A stretch of 64,000 nucleotides of DNA, from NCBI GenBank assembly GCA_033813635.1, contig JAPXRI010000007.1, forward strand, positions 38,107 to 102,106, given 5' to 3'. Below are positions 1 to 7,592 of this stretch, piece by piece. Origin of the DNA: JAPXRI01 sp033813635. Its GTDB lineage: Bacteria; Bacillota; Clostridia; Oscillospirales; QAMX01. The position numbers were made by a program, and so were the translations under genes. Each line of letters begins with the position of its first letter. Within the stretch, counting starts at the first letter, position 1. The notes under the pieces are model-generated. The model was not told the origin of the DNA. It saw only the letters and a program-made list of their open reading frames with translations, and did no database searches.

Positions 1-185
1 AGCTGATGAAAAACCGCACCTGCTTCGTTATCGCCCACCGCCTCTCAACAATCCAGAACGCCGACATAATTCTGGTCGTCCGCAACGGCAACATCGTCGA
101 GCAGGGCACCCATGCCGAACTTATGGCCGCCCGCGGTTTTTACTACGAGATGTACCACTCGCAAAACATCGCGGTGGAATGCTGA
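1..185 (+). CDS. ABC exporter ATPase, C-terminal end only
   Basis: Only the last 60 or so codons lie in the window, read from base 3 to the TGA at 183-185. The visible part has the switch/H-loop of an ABC ATPase (VIAHRLSTIQNADIILV) followed by the NGNIVEQGTHAEL strand and a short tail, which is the usual end of MsbA/BmrA-type exporters with fused membrane and nucleotide-binding domains. The H-loop His that contacts the ATP gamma phosphate is present. Substrate cannot be told from this piece. The complete ABC subunit at 11984-13852 ends in much the same way, so this may be one of a similar pair. Confidence 0.85.
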   Translation, partial: LMKNRTCFVIAHRLSTIQNADIILVVRNGNIVEQGTHAELMAARGFYYEMYHSQNIAVEC

Positions 186-210
186 CAGCCGAGCGGCATG
201 CGGATTCAGC

Positions 211-238
211 TTGCAGTCCGCTGAAAATTTGTTATAAT
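211..238 (+). promoter_or_regulatory. sigma-A-like promoter for the GreA-type gene
   Basis: TTGCAG at 211-216 and TATAAT at 233-238 are separated by 16 bp. It lies about 50 bp before the start codon at 289, which also has an AGGAAG ribosome site. Confidence 0.7.
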
Positions 239-288
239 AATAAGCAACAACGCCGGAGCGCGCAAGTAAAAATAGGAAGAAATAAACT

Positions 289-792
289 ATGTATGATGAA
301 CTGACGGAAGTCGATATTAAAAAGATGCGCGACGAGATCGAATACAGGAGCAATGTTCTGCGGCCGAAGTACCTGGAAGAGGTAAAACGGACAAGAGCGT
401 TTGGCGACCTGAGCGAGAATTACGAGTATCATTCGGCAAAACGCGAGAAAAACAGGAACGAAAGCCGGATCCGGTATCTCGAAAGGATGATAGAGACCGC
501 GCGGGTCGTATCCGTGAAATCCAAACCGGAAGAGGTCGGCCTTTTCGACACTGTGGAGCTCTACCTCGAGGAGGACGATGAGGTCCAGATAATCAAACTC
601 GTCACCACGCTGCGCCAGAACGCGCTGGAGGGGCTGATCAGCATCAAGTCACCGATCGGCAAAGCGCTGCTGGGGCATAAGGTCGGGGATAGGGTCCGCG
701 TCGAGGTCAGCCCGGATTACAGCTATACCGCCGTGATACGCTCAATAACAAAGGGGACGGACGACGACACGCTGCCTATCAGCGCGTACTAA
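289..792 (+). CDS. GreA/GreB-family transcription elongation factor
   Basis: The 167-residue product has the two-domain GreA layout. An N-terminal coiled coil carries the tip motif GDLSENYEYH at 39-48, with the two acidic residues (D40, E43) that family members place in the RNA polymerase secondary channel to help cleave backtracked RNA. The C-terminal FKBP-like domain includes SPIGKALLGHKVGD at 121-134, close to the usual SPLARALLG element. It is a little longer than housekeeping GreA (about 158) and has a divergent C-terminal half, so it could be a paralogue rather than the main GreA. The gene is monocistronic, with its own promoter and a strong terminator directly after it. Confidence 0.85.
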   Translation: MYDELTEVDIKKMRDEIEYRSNVLRPKYLEEVKRTRAFGDLSENYEYHSAKREKNRNESRIRYLERMIETARVVSVKSKPEEVGLFDTVELYLEEDDEVQIIKLVTTLRQNALEGLISIKSPIGKALLGHKVGDRVRVEVSPDYSYTAVIRSITKGTDDDTLPISAY

Positions 793-802
793 AGCAAAAC
801 AA

Positions 803-840
803 AAGCCTGTCGGCAGCCGATGGCCGACAGGCTTCTTTTT
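803..840 (+). terminator. intrinsic terminator after the GreA-type gene
   Basis: A perfect 12-bp stem (803-814 with 823-834), an 8-base loop, then a T-rich tail ending TTTTT at 836-840. Confidence 0.85.
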
Positions 841-869
841 CGGGTTTTATTTCAAGACAGGCGCGGCTG

Positions 870-1802
870 CTATCTCCGGAGCTTTGGCTTGTTGCTTCTC
901 TGCTGGCGGTACATCTCGCCGGTATCAAGGTAAATCTGGGTGTCGAAATCCTTTTTGCCTTTTTTCAAGTCGATAATCCGTGCGCCCTTGGGGAAGCCCT
1001 CAAGTCCGTAGGGCTGATAGCCGGTGCCGCGGCCGTAGCAGAGCCTTATGCCGCGCAGCGTCCCCTCGAAATCGTTTATATGGTCGTGCCCGACAAAGGT
1101 GCCGCGCATCGCGCCGGAGCGGACCATTGCGGCAAACAAGCCGTCGTTTAAGTCCGTGGCGCAGACCTGCTCCATATTGAAGCCCTTCGTGCTCTCGTAA
1201 TCCCAGACCTCGATGTACTCGGGCAGCGGGATATGGAAAAACGCCAGCTCTCTGTGGCCGGGGGAAAAGGAGGCCGAAGCGTTCCTGTACCACTGGATCT
1301 GGGATGGGTAGAAAATGCCCTGGTGGGAGTCCATAAAAAAGAGAGCCCATTCGGGAGTGCGTTCGTCGCCGACGGTTATGCAATAATTCCCGTTGCCGTT
1401 GACCGGGCCGACCTCGAAAAGGGAGTTTGGCAGCATAAGCAGGATTGAGGCGAACTCTTCTCTTGTCTTAATTTCGCTGTCCGTCCAGCAGCCGTCGTGG
1501 TTACCGAGGACCGGCGCCCAGCGCGCACCGGTTTCGGCGAAAAAATCCCCGAGTTCCAGAAGCGCTTTCCTCGTACCCTGGCCCCAGGCGAGGTCCCCGG
1601 TGATCGTGACCAGGTCGGGCCGGGTATCTTCTATCGCGCGGCGCATCAGCGCGAAGGTCTTTTTGTAGTCGTCGTAAAGGTCGGTGGTGTCAAGGTGGAT
1701 GTCGGTAAACTGGCAGATGCGGAAGCTGCCGTCAGTTCTGAAGCTGAAATTTCTCATAATCGATTGCGGTGCGGGCATTTCCCGCGTCGTCTTTCCTTTC
1801 AT
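870..1802 (-). CDS. calcineurin-like metallophosphoesterase
   Basis: The 310-residue product carries the full metal-binding set of the family: D34-x-H36 (QFTDIHLD), GD at 69-70, GNHD at 100-103, a His near 190, and GHDH at 238-241. The domain spans most of the protein. Family members hydrolyse phosphomono- or diesters with two metal ions; the substrate here is not evident. There is no signal peptide, so it should be cytoplasmic. A start at Met16 is possible, as the conserved region begins there. It lies 3 bp downstream of the acetyltransferase gene on the same strand, so the two are probably cotranscribed from the promoter at 2584-2612. Confidence 0.85.
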   Translation of the reverse strand: MKGKTTREMPAPQSIMRNFSFRTDGSFRICQFTDIHLDTTDLYDDYKKTFALMRRAIEDTRPDLVTITGDLAWGQGTRKALLELGDFFAETGARWAPVLGNHDGCWTDSEIKTREEFASILLMLPNSLFEVGPVNGNGNYCITVGDERTPEWALFFMDSHQGIFYPSQIQWYRNASASFSPGHRELAFFHIPLPEYIEVWDYESTKGFNMEQVCATDLNDGLFAAMVRSGAMRGTFVGHDHINDFEGTLRGIRLCYGRGTGYQPYGLEGFPKGARIIDLKKGKKDFDTQIYLDTGEMYRQQRSNKPKLRR

Positions 1803-1805
1803 TTT

Positions 1806-2507
1806 TTATTCCATCAGCCAGGTCAGCGTGTTTGCGGATATCTCAAAGTCGAGCTTTCTGTGGAGCGCAAACGAGGGGGCGTTTGTAAGCTCAATCTGCG
1901 AATAGGGGACACGGCCCTCTGAGAGCAGGCGGTTGACATAGAACGTCTCCAGCGCGAGGGCGATGCCACGCCGGCGGAATTCGGGCAGCACCTCGAGCAT
2001 GCCGATGGAACCCTCGGTGTGCATGCCGATAAAGCCGGCGGGACGGCCGTCTACGAACGCGCCGAACATCACGCCGGAGCGGAGCCGCTCAAGCTGGTAG
2101 TCCTCGTCGTCGGCGTGGGAATAGTGTTCCATGATGAACGGCAGAAAACGCTCGTCCAGCCGCTTTATTTCGGGAGATGGGACGGAGGGCAGGGGCTCGT
2201 TTTTTAAGTATACCGCCTGTCGGCAGGGCATCTGCCCGCGGTACGGGAATTTTTGCAGCACCATTTCTACGGTAAAGCTCTGGTGCGCGACAAAAAGCTC
2301 CGTACTGTCCGCTGCGGCGAGCATGCGGCCGGCGGTTTCCGGGTCGTTCGCGCTCATCATCAGCACGGGACTTAGCGTGTGGCGCAAAAGAACACCGCTT
2401 TCCGAGACGAAAAGCAGCTCGGCGTTGCCCGAACGGATTGCCTCGACCATGTCCATATGTAATACCGGGTCGCGGGAGAGGGTTTTTAAAGCCAGGGTCT
2501 TGTCCAT
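1806..2507 (-). CDS. GNAT-family N-acetyltransferase
   Basis: I place the start at the ATG at 2507 (233 residues) because a good promoter lies upstream at 2584-2612, inside the longer open frame that runs to 2696. The C-terminal third has the GNAT acetyl-CoA core: a beta strand (AGFIGMHTEGSIGMLEVLPE), then the pyrophosphate-binding loop FRRRGIALAL (consensus R/Q-x-x-G-x-G/A), then a strand/helix ending in ALHRKLDFEI, typical of the family. The N-terminal half is less conserved, as in two-domain GNATs. The substrate is unknown. It is the first gene of a likely two-gene unit with the phosphoesterase. Confidence 0.75.
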   Translation of the reverse strand: MDKTLALKTLSRDPVLHMDMVEAIRSGNAELLFVSESGVLLRHTLSPVLMMSANDPETAGRMLAAADSTELFVAHQSFTVEMVLQKFPYRGQMPCRQAVYLKNEPLPSVPSPEIKRLDERFLPFIMEHYSHADDEDYQLERLRSGVMFGAFVDGRPAGFIGMHTEGSIGMLEVLPEFRRRGIALALETFYVNRLLSEGRVPYSQIELTNAPSFALHRKLDFEISANTLTWLME

Positions 2508-2583
2508 TGATATCGCCGCAGGGACGCCCAGGCCGACCGGGCTTGAGCGTTTCCGCAAGGCTCCCTTTTTAGTATTATCAGAA

Positions 2584-2612
2584 AGTATAACATACTTCTC
2601 TCCGCGATTCAA
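2584..2612 (-). promoter_or_regulatory. promoter of the acetyltransferase/phosphoesterase unit
   Basis: On the minus strand TTGAAT (2612-2607) and TATACT (2589-2584) have a 17-bp spacer. This decides the downstream start at 2507. Confidence 0.7.
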
Positions 2613-2819
2613 GTTAACATTTCTTTTTTCAATAAACGCGTCAAGGCTCTGGAAAAAACAAGAAAGCCGTGCTAAACTTATAATAATTACAACCATTGCC
2701 CTGCGCGTCGTTTGGCAAGCGCAACAGGGCGAACCGGCCGCCGGGTTTGCTTCAATTTTGAGGTCACGGCGGGGAGGACCTGCTTTTAAGTGCGGATTTT
2801 ATACGAAGGGGATTGTTTT

Positions 2820-3713
2820 ATGAATCCGATCAGGGGGATTATCTGCCCGATCATCACGCCGATGAATGAGGACGAGAGCGTCAACGAAAAGGAGCTCAGG
2901 AATCAGGTGAACCGGCTTATAGCCGCCGGGATTCACGGGATATTCGCGTTCGGAACAAACGGAGAGGCCTATATCCTGAGCGAGAACGAGAAGGAACGCG
3001 TGCTCTCCGCAATAGTAGAAGAGGTTGGCGGGCGCGTGCCGGTGTACGCCGGAACGGGCTGTGCGGGGACCGCGGATACAATCCGCCTTTCCAAAAAGGC
3101 GAAAGAGATCGGGGCGGACGTGCTCTCGATTATCACGCCGTATTTCGCGCAGGCCTCGCAGGAGGAACTGACCGCGCACTACGAGGCTGTGGCCGCCGAG
3201 GTCGACCTGCCGATAATATTGTACAACATTCCTGCGAGAGCGGGGAACGCGCTGGCACCGGCGACCGTGGAAAGGCTCTCGGGCGTCTCCAACATTGTCG
3301 GCGTTAAGGACTCAAGCGGCAATTTCGACACGATCCTGCAGTATCTCGAGCGTACGAAGGACAGGGATTTCGCCATTCTTGCGGGGAACGATTCGCTGAT
3401 TCTCTGGACGCTGCTGGCGGGGGGAACCGGGGCGGTATCGGGCTGCGCGAACGTCTACCCCGAAAACATCGTCGGGATCTACAACGCCTTCGCCGCGGGA
3501 GATCCGGAAAAAGCCAGAGCATGCCAGGACGCTATCCGCAGCTTTCGCGGGCTGTTCCGCTACGGAAACTCAATCGCGGTCATCAAGGCCGCCGTGGGGA
3601 TGCTGGGATATCCCGTGGGGAAATGCCGCAGGCCGTTCTGCATGCTCCCGGAGGAGGGTCTCCGGGCGATTCGCGAGCTTGTGGGGCAAAACAAAAGCCT
3701 CGGCATAAGATAG
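2820..3713 (+). CDS. DapA/N-acetylneuraminate lyase family aldolase
   Basis: The start is the ATG at 2820, seven bases after GAAGGGGA; an earlier in-frame Met at 2790 has no ribosome site. The 297-residue product is a class I aldolase (TIM barrel). It has the Schiff-base Lys163 in GVKDSSG, the proton-relay Tyr135 in IILYNIPAR, and Arg140. The pyruvate-carboxylate loop reads GTNGE (45-49) instead of the GTTGE usual in true 4-hydroxy-tetrahydrodipicolinate synthases. Together with the absence of lysine genes nearby, this leaves open another 2-keto acid aldol substrate (sialic acid or sugar-acid type). The gene stands alone. Confidence 0.8.
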   Translation: MNPIRGIICPIITPMNEDESVNEKELRNQVNRLIAAGIHGIFAFGTNGEAYILSENEKERVLSAIVEEVGGRVPVYAGTGCAGTADTIRLSKKAKEIGADVLSIITPYFAQASQEELTAHYEAVAAEVDLPIILYNIPARAGNALAPATVERLSGVSNIVGVKDSSGNFDTILQYLERTKDRDFAILAGNDSLILWTLLAGGTGAVSGCANVYPENIVGIYNAFAAGDPEKARACQDAIRSFRGLFRYGNSIAVIKAAVGMLGYPVGKCRRPFCMLPEEGLRAIRELVGQNKSLGIR

Positions 3714-3921
3714 AGGCGGCGTTGAGTGAATACCGACGTTCGAACGCGCCGGGAGACATGCGATCGCGCAAGCGTTGAAATCTGCACAAAAAAAGGCGGC
3801 TAATACGTGAATAACGCTTGTATCTGCCGTTTTGCGTCTATCAAAATAATGGAAATTGAACAGTCTCGCGTCCGATTGATTTAGGAAAATGACAATTGAA
3901 ACACCGCCGGAGCTGACTATT

Positions 3922-3961
3922 ATAGGAGCTATTGCAAAACGCGTTTTGCAATAGCTCCTAT
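3922..3961. repeat. perfect 40-bp palindrome
   Basis: The first half, ATAGGAGCTATTGCAAAACG (3922-3941), is followed directly by its exact reverse complement (3942-3961), with no spacer and no mismatch. TGAC just outside on the left and GTCA on the right continue the symmetry after a short unpaired gap. There is no T-run, so it is not a normal terminator. It lies six bases before the start of a decayed methylase-like reading frame. It could be a cruciform-forming intergenic repeat or the remnant of a small mobile element; a second copy would be needed to decide. Confidence 0.8.
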
Positions 3962-3967
3962 TGTCAA

Positions 3968-4738
3968 ATGAAGGAGCAAAGCTTGGGAAGCGTTAAAAAG
4001 TTCATCGTTTCGGAATCGGTCGTCGAGACGCTTTTGAAAATTAAAGGGCCGCTGAGATTCATCGAGGTCTGGCTTCCGGCGGGAGCGCCCCCGGACAGGC
4101 GGAATATCAACGCCGGGGAATTTGGCGTTCAAAAAAGTGCGCGGACATTATCCGTGACAGGCGTGAGACGCTCCCCGAAAGACTCCGCAGGCTCTGCGAT
4201 TTTATTTGCGGGACGACGCGTGAGCCGGGCTGGGAGGATATCGCGGGAACGCTTCGGGTTATGTACGCCTTTACCGGCTGGTTTGAAGCCGAGAGCGCAA
4301 GCGTCCGCGGCTTCTGTATAGAGGCGCAGAAATTTTACGGGACGGAGGGAAAAGGCGAGTTCTCCGACGCGGAGCTCTCATGTGCGCTTGAACGGTACGC
4401 CGGGGGGCAGAAAAGCCTTTGACCGCGTGTATCCGGACGGACAGCGGTTATTTGAGCATGTTCTCGTCAACCACATGTTTTACGAGGGCTTCCCCTATTC
4501 CGAAAAACATAAAAATCCGACTGCCTCGTTTACCGCGCTCGCCGCGGTTTACGCTTTTACGCGCTATTGCGCGATCGGGTGTTGCGCGCTGGAACCGACG
4601 GAAGAAAGACTCGTCGATCTTTTCGCGGCGCTGTTCAGGCTTATTGAGCATTCGGGATTTGACAAAAACGCCTGCATGATACTAAAAAGCCTCAGATATG
4701 ACGGCCCGGAAAAACTAAAGCAGCTGGTCTGCGTATAA
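3968..4738 (+). pseudogene. frameshifted remnant resembling flagellin lysine-N-methylase FliB
   Basis: The coding signal moves between frames. From 4141 one frame reads ADIIRDRRETLPERLRRL and on to CALERYAGGQKS, then stops at a TGA near 4419. The adjacent frame takes over at about 4410 and continues FDRVYPDGQRLFEHVLVNHMF to the TAA at 4736-4738. The joined product has the helical C-terminal pattern I associate with FliB lysine-N-methylases (MRDRR-x-SLxERL, ENYLVNYFFK-type). The N-terminal part, where FliB carries its Cys cluster, is not recognisable in any frame (3968-4130). At least two frame changes and an N-terminal loss are needed. No flagellar genes are in the window. The family call rests on remembered motifs. 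Confidence 0.5.
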
Positions 4739-4766
4739 ATCCTTCGAAGCTCTGTTGAAATTCTGC

Positions 4767-4795
4767 TTGATTTTTTCCGTTAACTTACGTATAAT
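4767..4795 (+). promoter_or_regulatory. promoter of the valS T-box transcript
   Basis: TTGATT at 4767-4772, a 17-bp spacer, and TATAAT at 4790-4795. Transcription should begin just before the T-box leader. Confidence 0.8.
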
Positions 4796-4827
4796 AATAA
4801 CAATCGAACACAATAAAGGCATTGACG

Positions 4828-5118
4828 GGGAAGAGTACGCGCATCCGGGAGCACAGAGAGAAGGCGGGCGGTGTAAGCCTTCGGAACGAGCGCGCGGAAA
4901 GTAGCCCCCGAGCCGTGAACCGAAAGGGAGATTGCCGCAGAGTGAGCCCCGAGTAGACTTCACCGGTCTTTCCACGTTAACGGAAAACGGTATCGGCCGC
5001 GTTAAATCGTTTTGGCCCGTACCGGCGGAGAGCGGGAGTTTTATTCCGAATCAAGGTGGTACCACGGACATTAGCTATGTTCGCCCTGAAGTATTTTACT
5101 TCGGGGCGTTTTTTATTG
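4828..5118 (+). promoter_or_regulatory. T-box riboswitch, valine specifier GUA
   Basis: The leader has the ordered parts of a T-box. Stem I opens with GGGGAAGAGTA (4828-4838) and closes with GGAAAGTAGCCCC, forming the AGUA/GAA loop-E motif; the specifier triplet after GAAA is GTA at 4901-4903, a valine codon. The AGAGAG bulge lies at 4855-4860. The T-box itself is AAGGTGGTACCACGG at 5053-5067; its TGGT can pair with an ACCA tRNA end, as expected for an A73 tRNA. The terminator stem is 5082-5092 with 5098-5108, followed by six Ts. Uncharged tRNA-Val should stabilise the antiterminator and switch on valS. Confidence 0.9.
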
Positions 5119-5150
5119 CGTTCGGTTTAATTGATAACGGGGGTCGCCGT

Positions 5151-7496
5151 ATGGAAAGAAACTATGATTTTCGCAAAGCGGAAAAAGAGACGCAGGACTT
5201 CTGGGACAGGGAGGGAATATACGCCTTCGACCCGGACGGGGAGGGGGAGATCTATTCGATTGACACGCCGCCGCCCACGGTCAGCGGGAGCCTGCACATC
5301 GGGCATATCTTCTCATATACCCAGGCGGAGATGATTGCACGGTATAAGCGGATGCGCGGCTTCAATGTGTTTTACCCGTTCGGCTTTGACGACAACGGGC
5401 TGCCGACCGAGCGGCTTGTCGAGCGGGAGCAGGGGGTGCTCGCGAAGGACCTGCCGAGGAGCGAGTTCGCCGCGCTGTGCGCGAAGACGGCGGAAAAATA
5501 CGAGAGTGAATTTGTCGCGCTGTGGAAATCTCTCGGCTTCTCGGCGGACTGGTCGCTTTTATACAGAACCGCAGGGGCCGACGTGCAGAAGATTTCGCAG
5601 AAGCTGTTCCTCGACCTTGTGAAAATGGGCAGGGCTTACGCGAAGGAATCCCCTGTTCTCTGGTGCACGGAGTGCCGCACGTCGATCGCGCAGGCAGAGC
5701 TTGACACGAAGGATGTCGACTCGGCGTTCAACACGATTCCATTTCGCGTCGGGGACAGCGTCCTCGAGGTCGCGACGACGCGGCCGGAGCTTTTATACGG
5801 GTGTGTCTGCCTGTTCGTCCACCCGGAGGATGAGAGATATCGGAGCTATGTCGGAAGTGTGGCAAGCGTTCCGCTTTACAACTATGAAATCCCGATTCTG
5901 ACCGACGAAAAGGTCGATATGGACTTGGGTACCGGCGTCGTTATGTGCGCGACGTTCGGGGACAGCACCGACGCGGAGTGGTACGCAAAACACAGCCTGC
6001 CGTACCGGAGGGTGATTCTGCCGGACGGCCGGATCGACGGTGCCGTGCCGTTCATCGGCGGGCTCAGGGTCGGCGCGGCGCGAAAGGAGATAATACACCT
6101 GCTCGGCGAAAAGGGGCTTTTGCTAAAGTCAGAAAGCGTCACGCATACGGTCGCGGTGCACGAGCGCTGCGGAAAGGAGATTGAGATCATCCCGTCGCGG
6201 CAGTGGTATATTGACATTCTCAGCGAAAAGGAGCGCTTCCTTAAGGCGGCCGACGGGATATACTGGTACCCGGGGTACATGAAGGCCAGGTATATCTCCT
6301 GGGTCGAAAACCTGAAATGGGACTGGTGTATCTCCCGCCAGAGGTATTTTGGAATACCATTCCCGGTCTGGTACTGCAGGGCCTGCGGTAAACCGGCGTT
6401 TGCCGACGAGAGCATGCTGCCGGTCAACCCGCTTGAGACGGAGTACCCGGGGGTCTGCTCCTGCGGCTGCCGGGAGTTTATCCCGGAGAGCGCTGTCTTC
6501 GACACCTGGGCGACCTCGTCGGTTACGCCGCAGATCAACGAGCGCTCAGGGCTCCCGCTGGTGCCGATGGGCATGCGAGCTCAGGCGCACGAGATCATCC
6601 GCACATGGACCTTTTACACGATCGCGAGAAGCCTCTACCACACCGGGAAGCTGCCCTGGAGGGATATCATGATCAGCGGCTTCGTTCTCGCGAAAAAGGG
6701 CGAGAAAATCAGCAAATCGAAGCAGAACAGCTCGCTCTCGCCGGAGAGACTGATCGCGGAAAACTCAGCGGACGCCGTCCGGTACTGGGCGGCGAACGCC
6801 AGACTCGGGACGGACACCTTTTTTTCACAGGAGGAGCTCGGGGCGTCGAAGCGCTTCCTGACAAAGCTCTGGAACGCGTCAAGGTTCGCGCTCTCAAGGC
6901 TTGAAGATATCGATTTGACTACGGAGGTGAAATATTACCCCGCCGACCGGTGGATCATGGCGAAGGCGGACGAGACGGTTTTAGAGGTCTCCGCGCTTTT
7001 GGACGGGTACGAGATCGGCATGGCGCGGCACGAGATCGACGAGTTCTTCTGGAAGGATTTCTGCGACAACTATATCGAGATCGCGAAGGAGCGCCTCTAC
7101 CTCGGCGCGCCGGAGGTCGGCCGCCCTGGGGCGCAGAGAGCGCTTTATTACGCGCTTCTGACGATTCTGAAGCTCTACGCGCCCTATGTCCCGCATATCA
7201 CCGAATATCTCTATCAGGACTTTTTCAGGCGGCACGAAAAGACGGCGTCGATCCATAAAACCCTTATTCCGAGCCCGGGAGCACCGGACGCCGAGCTCCT
7301 CGCGTTCGGCGAGAGCCTGAAAAGCGCGATTTCGGAGGTCAGAAAGCAAAAATCGGAGAGAAACCTCTCGATGAAGGATGAAATCGAAGAAATGGTCGTC
7401 TCCGCGCCGGAGAGGCTCCTGCCGCTTTTCAGGGAGAGCGAATTTGACCTGAGATCGTGCTCGCGGGCGAAACGAATCTGCTACAAAAGTATTTGA
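5151..7496 (+). CDS. valS: valine--tRNA ligase, archaeal-type subgroup
   Basis: The start is the ATG at 5151, just after the T-box terminator; the open frame upstream is leader RNA. The 781-residue class I synthetase has PPPTVSGSLHIGH (HIGH at 49-52), the editing insertion, DTWATSS at residue 451, and KISKS at 519-523. PPPTVSG, DTWATSS and the lack of the C-terminal coiled coil of bacterial ValRS resemble the archaeal-like ValRS subgroup that some bacteria carry. The T-box specifier GUA independently supports valine. The enzyme charges tRNA-Val in the cytoplasm. It is the only gene of its unit and is followed by a 12-bp hairpin. Confidence 0.9.
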   Translation: MERNYDFRKAEKETQDFWDREGIYAFDPDGEGEIYSIDTPPPTVSGSLHIGHIFSYTQAEMIARYKRMRGFNVFYPFGFDDNGLPTERLVEREQGVLAKDLPRSEFAALCAKTAEKYESEFVALWKSLGFSADWSLLYRTAGADVQKISQKLFLDLVKMGRAYAKESPVLWCTECRTSIAQAELDTKDVDSAFNTIPFRVGDSVLEVATTRPELLYGCVCLFVHPEDERYRSYVGSVASVPLYNYEIPILTDEKVDMDLGTGVVMCATFGDSTDAEWYAKHSLPYRRVILPDGRIDGAVPFIGGLRVGAARKEIIHLLGEKGLLLKSESVTHTVAVHERCGKEIEIIPSRQWYIDILSEKERFLKAADGIYWYPGYMKARYISWVENLKWDWCISRQRYFGIPFPVWYCRACGKPAFADESMLPVNPLETEYPGVCSCGCREFIPESAVFDTWATSSVTPQINERSGLPLVPMGMRAQAHEIIRTWTFYTIARSLYHTGKLPWRDIMISGFVLAKKGEKISKSKQNSSLSPERLIAENSADAVRYWAANARLGTDTFFSQEELGASKRFLTKLWNASRFALSRLEDIDLTTEVKYYPADRWIMAKADETVLEVSALLDGYEIGMARHEIDEFFWKDFCDNYIEIAKERLYLGAPEVGRPGAQRALYYALLTILKLYAPYVPHITEYLYQDFFRRHEKTASIHKTLIPSPGAPDAELLAFGESLKSAISEVRKQKSERNLSMKDEIEEMVVSAPERLLPLFRESEFDLRSCSRAKRICYKSI

Positions 7497-7501
7497 ATAC
7501 G

Positions 7502-7533
7502 ATCGCGGCCGGTTGCAACATACCGGCCGCGAT
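7502..7533 (+). terminator. strong hairpin after valS
   Basis: A perfect 12-bp GC-rich stem (7502-7513 with 7522-7533) with an 8-base loop starts six bases after the valS stop. The tail (GATATAATG) lacks a T-run, so it may act as a weak terminator or an RNA 3' stabiliser. Confidence 0.5.
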
Positions 7534-7592
7534 GATATAATGCAATAAAGCCATATGGATAACCGAATTGAGTTTGAAAAGGAGCGACTGAG

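Noticed and set aside
2508..2696. N-terminal extension of the acetyltransferase
   Set aside because: It contains a 17-bp-spaced sigma-A promoter and would translate upstream of the transcription start.
2820..3713. Lysine biosynthesis locus
   Set aside because: Only a DapA-family gene is present, with GTNGE instead of GTTGE, and no dap or lys neighbours.
4932..5150. N-terminal extension of ValS through the leader
   Set aside because: The extension covers the T-box and its terminator; the real start is the ATG at 5151.
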